A DNA stretch of 64,000 nt from contig NZ_JODS01000020.1 of the NCBI RefSeq assembly GCF_000718025.1, positions 1-64,000 of the forward strand, read 5' to 3'. The DNA comes from Kitasatospora purpeofusca (GTDB lineage: Bacteria; Actinomycetota; Actinomycetes; Streptomycetales; Streptomycetaceae). The notes below the pieces were generated by a model, which was not told the origin of the DNA, searched no databases, and saw only the letters and a list, made by a program, of their open reading frames with translations. The position numbers were made by a program, and so were the translations under genes. Of this stretch, positions 28,412 to 36,609 are shown in pieces. The stretch's first letter is position 1. Each line of letters starts with the position of its first letter.

Positions 28412-28439
28412 GGCCGGTCCGCTCAAAAGCGGGCCGGCC
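28412..28439 (+). terminator. Terminator hairpin after metH
   Basis: GGCCGGTCCGCT and AGCGGGCCGGCC pair with one T-G across a 4-nt CAAA loop. Confidence 0.75.
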
Positions 28440-28487
28440 TGTGCCATCCCCGGGTCCGATCCGGGCACGGACGGAAGGATCCCGCCA

Positions 28488-29195
28488 ATGACCACCATCT
28501 CCACCGCCACCCCGACCCTCGGCCGCGGCGACGACGACCGGGGCCTGCAGGCGGTGCTGCTGGACATGGACGGGACGCTGGTCGACACCGAGGACTTCTG
28601 GTGGCAGGCGGAGGCCTCGCTCTTCGCCGAGCTGGGCCACGAGCTGACCGCCGAGGACCGCGCCCAGGTGGTCGGCGGCCCGATGACCCGGGTCATCGAC
28701 CACCTGCTGGCCAGCACCGGGGTGGACCTCTCGCCGGCCGAGCTGACCGTGCTCATCAACCGGCGCTTCGTCGACCTGCTGGACGGCGGGGTGCCGCTGA
28801 TGCCGGGCGCCGAGCGGCTGCTCAACACGCTCGCCGCGCACGGGATCCCGGCCGCCCTGGTGTCCGCCTCGCACCGGCACATCATCGACATCGTGCTCCG
28901 CTCGCTCGGCGCCGAGCACTTCGCCTTCTCGGTCGCCGGCGACGAGGTGGCCCGCACCAAGCCGCACCCGGACCCGTACCTGGAGGCGGCCCGCCGGCTC
29001 GGCGCCGAGCCGGCCCGCTGCGTGGTGGTGGAGGACGCGCCGACCGGGGTGCGCGCCGCCGAGGCGGCCGGCTGCCCGGTGATCGCCGTCCCCTCGGTGG
29101 CGCCGATCGAGCCCGCGCCGGGGCGCCTGGTGCTGTCCTCGCTGGAGCAGGTCGATCTGGAGCTGCTGCGCTCCCTGGTCGCCTCGCGAGTGTGA
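28488..29195 (+). CDS. HAD superfamily (subfamily IA) phosphatase
   Basis: A 235-aa hydrolase. HAD motifs: DMDGTLVDTE (motif I, nucleophile Asp), LVSASHRH (motif II Ser), KPHPDPY (motif III Lys) and VVEDAPTGVRAA (motif IV). An alpha-helical cap between motifs I and II (FWWQAEASLFAELGHELTAED) marks subfamily IA, the beta-phosphoglucomutase/phosphoglycolate phosphatase type. GGAAGGA lies 8 nt before ATG. Substrate not predictable; it follows metH after a terminator. Confidence 0.92.
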   Translation: MTTISTATPTLGRGDDDRGLQAVLLDMDGTLVDTEDFWWQAEASLFAELGHELTAEDRAQVVGGPMTRVIDHLLASTGVDLSPAELTVLINRRFVDLLDGGVPLMPGAERLLNTLAAHGIPAALVSASHRHIIDIVLRSLGAEHFAFSVAGDEVARTKPHPDPYLEAARRLGAEPARCVVVEDAPTGVRAAEAAGCPVIAVPSVAPIEPAPGRLVLSSLEQVDLELLRSLVASRV

Positions 29196-29481
29196 TTGTC
29201 GTCTCATTGCGGACCGTCGGTACCGACCGGTAAGCGGACGGATCCGGCCGGGCCGGGAGACTGCCCGGGGAGAAAACGGGCATTGCCTGACAACTCGTAG
29301 GAGAGGCCAGTCCAGCGCACCCGCCCGTGTCCCAACTGTCACCTGTGCGGGTATCGGGGGTGTGTGTTCGATATGGCACGCTACTCCAGTTCGTTCCACC
29401 CCCCCGAGCCCAGGCACCGCCGCTGACGGGCACCCCCGTCGTGCCCGCGGTCGCAGCCCCGCACCCAGAAGGACGCGACCC

Positions 29482-31089
29482 GTGAAGACTTCCGCTGAAC
29501 GACTGGCCGTCCTCGGCTGCGCCGGAATCGTGGCCGTTTCGGTGGCCGGCTGCGGCTCGGTGACCGACGCCGTCAAGGGCGAGGGCGACAAGGCGATCAC
29601 CCTGGGCACCACCGCGACGACCACCGCCCTGGACCCGGCCGTCGCCTACGACGCCGGCTCCTGGCTGCTGCTGCGCAACACCTTCCAGTCGCTGCTGAGC
29701 TACCCGGCCGCGTCCAGCGCCCCCACCCCGGACGCCGCCCAGTCCTGCGAGTTCACCGCCGGCGACGCCACCCAGTACCACTGCACGCTCAAGAGCGGGC
29801 TGAAGTTCTCCAACGGGCACGCGCTGACCTCCGCGGACGTCGTCCACTCGATCCAGCGGACCCTGAAGATCAACGACGCCAACGGCCCGGCCGGCCTGCT
29901 GTCGTCGATCAAGACGGTCGAGGCGGTCAACGACACCGAGGTGCTCTTCCACCTCGCCCAGCCCGACGCCACCCTCCCGGCCAAGCTGGCCGGCCCGGCC
30001 GGCGCCATCGTCGACCAGGAGGTCTTCCCGGCCGACAAGGCGCTGTCGAACGACAAGCTGGTCGGCTCCGGCCCGTACAAGATCGACTCGATCGAGGCGA
30101 CCCCCAAGAGCGGCCCGGCCAAGGTCGTGCTCCTGCCCAACGACAAGTACACGGGCGACGCCAAGCTGCGGAACAAGAAGTTCGTGCTGCGCTACTTCGA
30201 CAAGCCGACCGACCTCAAGGCCGCGATCGACAACGGCGAGGTCGACCTGGCCGACAACAGCCTGGAGCCGAACACCGCCGCGCAGATCCTCTCCGACCAG
30301 CAGGGCGGCAAGACCGATCTGCGCGTCGTCGAGGGCGACAGCAACGACACCCGCTACCTGGTGTTCAACACCAAGGACGCCACCGCCGGCAACGTCGCCG
30401 TCCGCCAGGCCGCCGCCCAGCTGGTCGACCGCAAGGCCCTGGCCCGCGACGTCTTCGCGCGCACCGTCCAGCCGCTGTACTCGATGGTCCCGGCCGGCGT
30501 CACCGGCCACAACACGGCCTTCTTCGACCGCTACGGCGACCAGGACCCCGCCAAGGCCAAGGCCATCCTCGCCGCCGCCAAGGTGGCCACCCCGGTCAAG
30601 CTCAACCTCACCTGGTCGCGCTCGCGGGCCGAGGCCGTCGAGGCCGAGACCCTCAAGAAGCAGCTGGAGGCCGGCGGCCTGTTCCAGGTCACCGTTCAGC
30701 AGGAGCCCGACTGGGACGCCTTCAAGAAGGGCTGGAACGAGAGCAAGTACCAGATGTACCTGATCGGCTGGTTCGCGGACTACCCGGACCCGGACAACTA
30801 CGTCGCGCCGCTGATCGTCGACGGCGGTGCCTACCACCACGGCTGGGACGACCAGCGGATCAGCCAGAAGCTGGTGCCCGACACCCTCAAGCAGACCGAC
30901 CGGGCCACCGCCAGCAGCCTCTACGGCCAGATCCAGGGCATCGTGGCCGAGAACGCCCCGCTCATCCCGCTGTTCCAGAACAAGGCGTTCTACACCTCCC
31001 GGTCCAACATCACCGGCGTGGAGTCGACCGTCGACACCACCGGCTTCTTCCGCTTCTGGGAGATCGGCCGGGTCGGCAAGGGCAAGTGA
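29482..31089 (+). CDS. Peptide ABC transporter substrate-binding lipoprotein
   Basis: A 535-aa SBP_bac_5 (OppA/DppA) family protein. GTG start with AAGGA upstream. The lipoprotein signal ends in the lipobox VAGC (Cys24). The mature protein has the family sequence order: ITLGTTATTTALDPAVAYDAGS, CTLKSGLKFSNGHALTSADVVHSI, DKLVGSGPYKIDSIE, RYLVFNTKDATAGNVAVRQAAAQLVDRK and a C-terminal ENAPLIPLFQNKAFYTSR. It binds oligopeptides or similar compounds outside the membrane. No permease or ATPase gene is nearby, so it is an orphan that must share a transporter encoded elsewhere. A 25-bp terminator hairpin follows. Confidence 0.92.
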   Translation: MKTSAERLAVLGCAGIVAVSVAGCGSVTDAVKGEGDKAITLGTTATTTALDPAVAYDAGSWLLLRNTFQSLLSYPAASSAPTPDAAQSCEFTAGDATQYHCTLKSGLKFSNGHALTSADVVHSIQRTLKINDANGPAGLLSSIKTVEAVNDTEVLFHLAQPDATLPAKLAGPAGAIVDQEVFPADKALSNDKLVGSGPYKIDSIEATPKSGPAKVVLLPNDKYTGDAKLRNKKFVLRYFDKPTDLKAAIDNGEVDLADNSLEPNTAAQILSDQQGGKTDLRVVEGDSNDTRYLVFNTKDATAGNVAVRQAAAQLVDRKALARDVFARTVQPLYSMVPAGVTGHNTAFFDRYGDQDPAKAKAILAAAKVATPVKLNLTWSRSRAEAVEAETLKKQLEAGGLFQVTVQQEPDWDAFKKGWNESKYQMYLIGWFADYPDPDNYVAPLIVDGGAYHHGWDDQRISQKLVPDTLKQTDRATASSLYGQIQGIVAENAPLIPLFQNKAFYTSRSNITGVESTVDTTGFFRFWEIGRVGKGK

Positions 31090-31112
31090 CCCCCGGGGCC
31101 GGCGCCCCGAGC

Positions 31113-31177
31113 ACGACGGAGCGGCCCGTCCGCTCCCACCCCGGACCGGGGCGGGAGCGGACGGGCCGCTCCGTCGT
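31113..31177. terminator. 25-bp terminator hairpin
   Basis: Arms ACGACGGAGCGGCCCGTCCG... (31113-31137) and the perfect complement (31153-31177), between convergent genes ending at 31089 and 31184. Confidence 0.85.
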
Positions 31178-31183
31178 CCGCGG

Positions 31184-31855
31184 CTACAGCGCGCCCGGAC
31201 GTACCAGGCCGCTCTCGTACGCGTACACCGCCGCCTGCACCCGGTCGCGCAGCTGCAGCTTCGTCAGCACATGGCCGACATGCGTCTTGACCGTCGTCTC
31301 GCTGACGAACAGCTCCGCCGCGATCTCCGCGTTCGACAGCCCGCGCGCCACCAGCTTCAGCACCTCCAGCTCCCGCTCGGTCAGCGCGTTCAGCGCCTGC
31401 GGCGGCGCCTCCTCGCCCGAGGGCAGCTTGGTGGCGTACATGTCCAGCAGCCGCCGGGTGATCGACGGCGCCAGCATCGCCGCGCCGTCCGCCACCACCC
31501 GGATCGCCTGCACCAGCTCCTCGGCCGGCACGTCCTTCAGCAGGAAGCCGCTCGCACCCGCGCGCAGCGCCTCCACCACGTACTCGTCCAGGTCGAAGGT
31601 GGTCAGCACCAGCACCTTGGCCGGGCCGTCCCGCCCCGGACCGGCGATCCGGCGGGTCGCCTCCACCCCGTCCATCCGCGGCATCCGGATGTCCATCAGC
31701 ACCACATCGGGCTGCAGCGCCCGCACCTGGTCCAGCGCCTGCTGGCCGTCGCCGGCCTCACCGACCACCACCAGGTCGGACTCGGCCTCCAGGATCATCC
31801 GGAAACCGGTGCGCAGCAGCGGCTGGTCGTCGACCAGCAGCACTCGGATCGTCAC
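31184..31855 (-). CDS. NarL/FixJ-family response regulator
   Basis: A 223-aa two-component regulator. The receiver domain (1-120) has the acidic pair VDDQ, phospho-acceptor Asp55 in VVLMDIRMPRMDG, Thr in LTTFD and Lys in LLKDVP. The LuxR-type HTH (about 150-215) reads LTERELEVLKLVARGLSNAEIAAELFVSETTVKTHVGHVLTKL. The GTG start follows directly on the TAG stop of the upstream nuclease gene with no gap, so the pair is translationally coupled. No sensor kinase is adjacent, so the partner is unknown. Confidence 0.93.
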   Translation of the reverse strand: MTIRVLLVDDQPLLRTGFRMILEAESDLVVVGEAGDGQQALDQVRALQPDVVLMDIRMPRMDGVEATRRIAGPGRDGPAKVLVLTTFDLDEYVVEALRAGASGFLLKDVPAEELVQAIRVVADGAAMLAPSITRRLLDMYATKLPSGEEAPPQALNALTERELEVLKLVARGLSNAEIAAELFVSETTVKTHVGHVLTKLQLRDRVQAAVYAYESGLVRPGAL

Positions 31856-32764
31856 CTAGGACTCCTTGCTCGTCTGATCCCCGGTGGGATCGTCCTCGTC
31901 GGGCGTACGCGCCAGCGGCAGCGGGTACGGCGGGGGCGTGCCGCCGAACTCCGGACAGCTGGCCCGGTGGTCGCACCAGTCGCAGAGCCGGTTGCGGGTC
32001 GCCGGGAAGTCGCCGGTCGCCACCGCCAGGCCGATCCGCTCCCACAGCGCCAGCAGCTTGCGCTCCACGGCCAGCAGGTCCGCCTCGTCCGGGTCGTAGC
32101 TGACCACGTCCCCGCCGCCGCCCAGGTAGACCAGCTGCAGCCGCCGGGGGAGCACGCCCTTCCAGCGCCAGACCACCAGCGCGTAGAACTTCATCTGGAA
32201 CATCGCCTTGCCCTCGAAGTCCCTCGAGGGAGCCCGGCCGGTCTTGTAGTCCACCAACCGGACCTCGCCGGTCGGCGCGACATCGACCCGGTCGATGTAG
32301 CCGCGCAGCAGCAGCCCCGACTCCAGGGCCGTCTCCACGTAGAGCTCGCGCTCCACCGGGTGCAGCCGGGTCGGGTCCTCCAGCCGGAACCACTGGGCGA
32401 CCAGCTTCTCCGCGTCCCCCAGCCAGCGCGTCAGCGCCGCGCCGTCCGGGTCCTCCGGGAACAGCCCGGCCAGCTCCGGGCGCTCGCCCAGCAGCCGCTC
32501 CCACTGCGGGCGCAGCAGCCCCAGCGCCCGCTCCGGCGTACGGTCCGCCGCCGGCGAGTCGAACAGCCGCTCCAGCACCGCGTGCACCAGGGTGCCCCGG
32601 GTCGCCGCCGGACTCGGCGGCTCCGGCAGCCGGTCGATCACCCGCAGCCGGTACAACAGCGGGCAGGTCAGGAAGTCGCCCGCGCGCGACGGGGACAGCC
32701 CGGTCGGGGCCGCCGCCGCCCGCGCCGGGGCCACAACGGCGCTGCTGGTCTCGGTCTGCTGCAT
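31856..32764 (-). CDS. RecB-family PD-(D/E)XK nuclease with 4Fe-4S site
   Basis: A 302-aa nuclease. The catalytic core is visible as GYIDRVDV...VRLVDYKTGRAP (Asp, Asp-Tyr-Lys). Four Cys arranged as in AddB/Cas4-type iron-sulfur nucleases bracket it: one in FLTCPLLYRLR near the N-terminus and three in CDWCDHRASCPEF at the C-terminus. ATG at 32764 lies 7 nt after a TAGGGT element, which suggests a leaderless transcript; ATG at 32794 is an alternative. It has no helicase domain and no AddA-like partner here. It probably acts in DNA processing or repair and shares an operon with the response regulator. Confidence 0.88.
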   Translation of the reverse strand: MQQTETSSAVVAPARAAAAPTGLSPSRAGDFLTCPLLYRLRVIDRLPEPPSPAATRGTLVHAVLERLFDSPAADRTPERALGLLRPQWERLLGERPELAGLFPEDPDGAALTRWLGDAEKLVAQWFRLEDPTRLHPVERELYVETALESGLLLRGYIDRVDVAPTGEVRLVDYKTGRAPSRDFEGKAMFQMKFYALVVWRWKGVLPRRLQLVYLGGGGDVVSYDPDEADLLAVERKLLALWERIGLAVATGDFPATRNRLCDWCDHRASCPEFGGTPPPYPLPLARTPDEDDPTGDQTSKES

Positions 32765-32771
32765 ACCCCAG

Positions 32772-32777
32772 ACCCTA
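32772..32777 (-). promoter_or_regulatory. -10 element (TAGGGT) of the nuclease-regulator operon
   Basis: On the minus strand TAGGGT is followed by a 7-nt spacer and the ATG at 32764, with no Shine-Dalgarno sequence. Confidence 0.5.
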
Positions 32778-32946
32778 TTGCCCTGCGCTGTCATCCCGCT
32801 GCCACGGTGCTGCCGCAAGCGGCCCGCGGGTGGGTATGAAGGCAGTGGGAGGACGAGGGGCGCGCGCCGGACGACCGCCCCGATCACGTAGCGTGGGCGC
32901 ACCGGCGCGCGGCGCGTGCTGTTGGCAGACGGACGAAGGGAACACG

Positions 32947-34167
32947 GTGAGCGACTCCAGTGGCCGGCGGACCTCCGACCAGCCACCGCACGACAGCGGC
33001 ACCCGACCCGGGACCCCGCCGCCCGAGGACCCGGAGCCCCGCGGCGGCATCCTGATGGGCCGCCCCTTCGGCGTACCGATCTACGTCACCCCGTCCTGGT
33101 TCGTCATCGCCGCCCTCATCACCTGGGTCTTCGGCGGCCAGCTCGACCGGGTCCTGCCCGAGCTCGGTGCCGCCCGCTACCTCCTCGCCTTCTTCTTCGC
33201 CGTCGCCTTCTACGGCTCGGTGCTGATCCACGAACTCGCCCACACCCTGGTCGCCCTGCGCTACAAGCTCGGCGTGCGCCGCATCCAGCTGCAGTTCTTC
33301 GGCGGCGTCTCCGAGATCGAGAACGAGGCCGAACGCCCCTGGCGCGAGTTCTGGCTGGCCTTCGTCGGCCCGCTGCTCTCGCTCGTCCTCGGCGGCGTGT
33401 TCTACCTCGCCCTCCAGGCCGTCGAGCTGTCCACCGTCCCCGGCGTCCTGCTCACCGGCCTGATGGTCTCCAACCTCGTCGTCGCCGCCTTCAACCTGCT
33501 GCCCGGCCTGCCGCTCGACGGCGGCCGGATGCTGCGCGCCGTCGTCTGGGCGGTCACCGGCCGGCCGATGACCGGCACCGTCGCCGCCGCCTGGGCCGGC
33601 CGGGCGCTCGCCGTCGCCGTCCTGATCGGCCTGCCCCTGGTCAGCTCCGCCCGCGAACTCGACCGCAGCCGCACCGACACCCTGGTCGACGCCGTCCTCG
33701 CCGCCGTCCTCGCCGCCATCATCTGGAACGGCGCCACCGGCGCCCTGCGCAACGCCCGGCTCAAGGAGGTCCTGCCCGGCCTGCGGCTGCGCGACCTCGC
33801 CCGCCGGGCCGTCGAGGTCACCGCCGACACCCCGCTCGGCGAGGCCATGCGGCGCGCCCACGAGGCCCGGGCCGGCGCCGTCGTCGTCGTCGACGGGCGC
33901 GGCGAGCCGATCGCCCTCGTCCGCGAGTCCGCCGTGCGCGCCGTCCCCGAGCACCGCCGCCCCTGGGTCGCCGTCGGCCCGCTCGCCCGCGACCTCGAAC
34001 CCGGGCTGCGGCTCCCCGCCGACCTCGCCGGGGAGGACCTGCTGCGCGCCGTCCGGGCCACCCCCGCCGGGGAGTACCTGGTGGTCGAGGCGGACGGACG
34101 GGTGTTCGGCGTCGCCACGCTCACCGACATCGAACAGCGGCTGACCGCCGCCGTCACCGGCCGCTGA
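32947..34167 (+). CDS. Site-2 protease family (M50) membrane metalloprotease with CBS-like tail
   Basis: A 406-aa intramembrane protease. GTG at 32947 has AAGGGA 5 nt upstream. After a disordered Pro-rich N-terminus, the membrane core contains the zinc motif HELAH (residues 95-99) in LIHELAHTLVAL. The third zinc ligand is in NLLPGLPLDGGRMLR. The C-terminal 130 residues form a CBS-pair-like domain (TPLGEAMRRAHEARAGAVVVVDGRGEPIALV and YLVVEADGRVFGVATLTDIE), which would bind an adenosine nucleotide. Relatives (SpoIVFB/Rip3 type) cleave membrane-bound regulators. In actinobacteria it is often near trmI and the proteasome locus, as here. Confidence 0.92.
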   Translation: MSDSSGRRTSDQPPHDSGTRPGTPPPEDPEPRGGILMGRPFGVPIYVTPSWFVIAALITWVFGGQLDRVLPELGAARYLLAFFFAVAFYGSVLIHELAHTLVALRYKLGVRRIQLQFFGGVSEIENEAERPWREFWLAFVGPLLSLVLGGVFYLALQAVELSTVPGVLLTGLMVSNLVVAAFNLLPGLPLDGGRMLRAVVWAVTGRPMTGTVAAAWAGRALAVAVLIGLPLVSSARELDRSRTDTLVDAVLAAVLAAIIWNGATGALRNARLKEVLPGLRLRDLARRAVEVTADTPLGEAMRRAHEARAGAVVVVDGRGEPIALVRESAVRAVPEHRRPWVAVGPLARDLEPGLRLPADLAGEDLLRAVRATPAGEYLVVEADGRVFGVATLTDIEQRLTAAVTGR

Positions 34168-34269
34168 GGCGGCCGCCCGGCAGGGCCGGGACGACCGTCC
34201 GGCGAGGTCGCGGCGGTCACCCGGCGGGGCCCGGACGATCACCTGGTCGGGCGGACGGCCCGCTTCCCT

Positions 34270-34275
34270 TAGGAT
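34270..34275 (+). promoter_or_regulatory. -10 element (TAGGAT), leaderless trmI transcript
   Basis: TAGGAT, 7-nt spacer, then ATG at 34283, without a ribosome site. Confidence 0.55.
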
Positions 34276-34282
34276 TGTCCGC

Positions 34283-35242
34283 ATGTCCGAACCGACCGGT
34301 GCCACCCGCCGACGCGGGCCCTTCCAGGTCGGGGACCAGGTCCAGCTGACCGACCCCAAGGGCCGCCACTACACGTTCACGCTCCAGGCCGGGAACCAGT
34401 TCCACACCCACAAGGGTGCGTTCCCCCACGACGAGCTGATCGGCGCCCCCGAGGGCACGGTCGTGCGCACCACGGGGAACGTCCCGTACCTCGCGCTGCG
34501 CCCCCTGCTCCCCGACTACGTCCTGTCCATGCCGCGCGGCGCCGCCGTGATCTACCCCAAGGACGCGGGGCAGATCCTGGCGATGGCCGACATCTTCCCG
34601 GGCGCCCGCGTGGTCGAGGCCGGCGTCGGCTCCGGCGCGCTGTCCACGTACCTGCTGCGCGCCGTCGGGGACACCGGCCTGCTCGCCTCGTACGAGCGCC
34701 GCCAGGACTTCGCCGACATCGCGCAGTCCAACGTCGAGCGCTACTTCGGCGGCCCCCACCCGGCGTGGAAGCTCACCGTCGGCGACCTCCAGGACAACCT
34801 GGTCGAGAGCGACGTCGACCGCGTCATCCTGGACATGCTCGCCCCCTGGGAGTGCCTGGACGTCGCCTCCAAGGCACTCGTCCCCGGCGGCCTCATCTGC
34901 TGCTACGTGGCCACCACCACGCAGATGTCCCGGACCGTCGAGGCGCTGCGCGAGCACGGCACCTACACCGAGCCGCAGGCCTGGGAAACCATGGTCCGCA
35001 CCTGGCACCTGGAGGGCCTGGCCGTCCGCCCGGACCACCGGATGATCGGCCACACCGGCTTCCTGCTCACCGCCCGGCGCCTCGCCGACGGCGTCGAGCC
35101 GCCGCTGCGCCGCCGCCGCCCGGCCAAGGGCGCCTACGGCGAGGAGTACGACAACGGGGCCCCCGAGCCCACCCTGCAGGAGCGCGCGGCCGCCCGGGCC
35201 GCCGCCCGCACCGAGAACGCCGACCAGGTCGACCTCGGCTGA
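34283..35242 (+). CDS. trmI: tRNA (adenine(58)-N1)-methyltransferase
   Basis: A 319-aa SAM-dependent enzyme that forms m1A58 in the T-loop of tRNAs. The N-terminal beta-barrel (FQVGDQVQLTDPKGRHYTF, HTHKGAFPHDELIG) is followed by the Rossmann domain with motif I VVEAGVGSGALSTYLL, SYERR, the catalytic-site VILDMLAPWE (Asp) and LICCYVATTTQMSRTVEALR. LALRPLLPDYVLSMPRGAAVIYPKD is the linker typical of TrmI. The acidic C-terminal extension after residue 270 is common in streptomycetes. It lies just upstream of the proteasome locus, as in mycobacteria. A perfect 16-bp terminator follows. Confidence 0.96.
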   Translation: MSEPTGATRRRGPFQVGDQVQLTDPKGRHYTFTLQAGNQFHTHKGAFPHDELIGAPEGTVVRTTGNVPYLALRPLLPDYVLSMPRGAAVIYPKDAGQILAMADIFPGARVVEAGVGSGALSTYLLRAVGDTGLLASYERRQDFADIAQSNVERYFGGPHPAWKLTVGDLQDNLVESDVDRVILDMLAPWECLDVASKALVPGGLICCYVATTTQMSRTVEALREHGTYTEPQAWETMVRTWHLEGLAVRPDHRMIGHTGFLLTARRLADGVEPPLRRRRPAKGAYGEEYDNGAPEPTLQERAAARAAARTENADQVDLG

Positions 35243-35252
35243 GACACCCTCC

Positions 35253-35287
35253 GGAGGGGTGGTACGGCATCGCCGTACCACCCCTCC
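35253..35287 (+). terminator. Terminator hairpin after trmI
   Basis: A 16-bp perfect stem (GGAGGGGTGGTACGGC and its complement) with an ATC loop. Confidence 0.85.
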
Positions 35288-35372
35288 CGCGTTCCCGCAC
35301 ACCCGTGACACCTCGCGGCCGCCCCGGTGTGGGACGATGCTCGCTCACACAGACCACTGGAGGGGACGCCTG

Positions 35373-35978
35373 GTGGAGACCGCGGTCGGGACGACGGCTG
35401 GACAGCGGACCGCGACGGGCCGCACCGGCCCCGGTCGGGGGCGCACCACCCCCTGGCACTGGGGCGTCGCGGTGGGCGGCTGCGCCGCCGTGGTGGCGGC
35501 CGCGCTGGCGGCCGGCCCCGCCGGCGGCACCACCGGGCCCGCCCGGCCCACCCCCAGGGCCCTGCCCGCGGCCGCCGCGCCCGACCCGGCCCGGGCCGAA
35601 CTCCCGCTCGACTGCGGGCCGTTCCCGGTGACCATAGCCGTCAGCTTCGCCGCCGACCTCGGCGACGGCCGGCCCGGCACCGTCGCCGCCGCGCACTGCG
35701 CGGCCGGGAACGGCACCCCGCCCGACGGCGTCTTCCTGCTCGGCCCCGGCCCCGGCGGCCGGCCCGCCGTCCTCGCCACGCTGCTCTCGGAGCGCGAGAA
35801 CCTGATCGTCAGCCGGCTCGCGCTGCGTTCGGACGGCGCCATCACCGGCCACGCGCAGGGGTATTCGAGCGACGAGGTGCCGCGCTTCGCCCCCGACATC
35901 TCGCTCGACCTCACCTGGACGCACAAGGGCGGCGCCTGGGACCGCTCCCAGACCGCCGCCCCACTGGCCCTCACCTAG
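35373..35978 (+). CDS. Hypothetical membrane-anchored or secreted protein
   Basis: A 201-aa protein of unknown function. The GTG at 35373 is chosen because GGAGGGG lies 7 nt upstream; an ATG at 35337 is possible. A short basic N-terminus leads to one hydrophobic segment at about 27-48 (WGVAVGGCAAVVAAALAAG), then a Pro/Ala-rich stretch and a compact domain (LDCGPFPVTIAVSFAADLGDG, TVAAAHCAAGNGTPPDGVFLLGPG, LDLTWTHKGGAWDRS) with two Cys that could form a disulfide outside the cell. No family is recognised. Confidence 0.7.
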   Translation: METAVGTTAGQRTATGRTGPGRGRTTPWHWGVAVGGCAAVVAAALAAGPAGGTTGPARPTPRALPAAAAPDPARAELPLDCGPFPVTIAVSFAADLGDGRPGTVAAAHCAAGNGTPPDGVFLLGPGPGGRPAVLATLLSERENLIVSRLALRSDGAITGHAQGYSSDEVPRFAPDISLDLTWTHKGGAWDRSQTAAPLALT

Positions 35979-36022
35979 GCTCCGAGCCGTGCGCCCGCGC
36001 CCGCTGGGCGCCGGGCCCGCGC

Positions 36023-36325
36023 CTACTCGGCGTCGGGTCCGAAGACCTCGACCCGGTCGTTGACCCGGCGCACGTGGATGCAGTCGCCGGGGCAGTCCTT
36101 CACCGAGTCCACCACGTCCTGAAGCAGCGTCAGCGGCACTCGCACCGTCTCGCCCGGCTGCTGGCGCAGTTCGTCGTCCTCGCCCTTCACGTAGGCGAGG
36201 CCGTCGATGTCCAGCTCGAAGACCTCCGGCGCGTACTGCGCGCAGATGCCGTCGCCGGTGCACAGGTCCTGGTCGATCCAGACTTCCAGCGGCTCCGCCG
36301 CCTCCGTCGTCCCGTTCACCGACAT
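36023..36325 (-). CDS. Ferredoxin, [3Fe-4S]/[4Fe-4S] single-cluster type
   Basis: A 100-aa electron carrier. ATG at 36325 (MSVNGTTEAAEP). Cluster Cys are in LCTGDGICAQYAPEVF and DCPGDCIHV. The CTGDGIC spacing, with Asp at the position of the second cysteine, is typical of actinobacterial [3Fe-4S] ferredoxins that serve P450s and other oxygenases. An unusual insert of about 25 residues (YVKGEDDELRQQPGETVRV) separates the halves, making it longer than the common 65-aa forms. No P450 or reductase gene is adjacent. It diverges from arc. Confidence 0.92.
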   Translation of the reverse strand: MSVNGTTEAAEPLEVWIDQDLCTGDGICAQYAPEVFELDIDGLAYVKGEDDELRQQPGETVRVPLTLLQDVVDSVKDCPGDCIHVRRVNDRVEVFGPDAE

Positions 36326-36609
36326 GTTTCGTCCGCCGTTTCTGTCCCGGGACGCCCCGTCCTGGGGCATTCCCGCCATTCGTACAACGATCGGACCTCG
36401 GGCGTCGGTCGCGATCGGATATCGACTCGATCGACGATACATCTGGTCCGCTTTGGCCCGTGCGCGGTGGGTATCCCCCTAGCAGAGGGGAAGCACGCGA
36501 GGGCGAAGATCGGACACGCCCGTTCCATCTTTCTTGATCTAGGGGTTTACGGACCCCTGGTCCCAGGTAGGGTCTGGAAGCGTCCAGCTCCCCGGAGGAG
36601 GTGAGGACC
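36326..36609. promoter_or_regulatory. Divergent ferredoxin/arc promoter region with arc -10 TAGGGT
   Basis: A 284-bp gap, relatively AT-rich at 36400-36550. TAGGGT at 36568-36573 with TTTACG 16 nt upstream is a good promoter for arc and would give a leader of about 30 nt. I could not choose a promoter for the ferredoxin. Confidence 0.55.
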
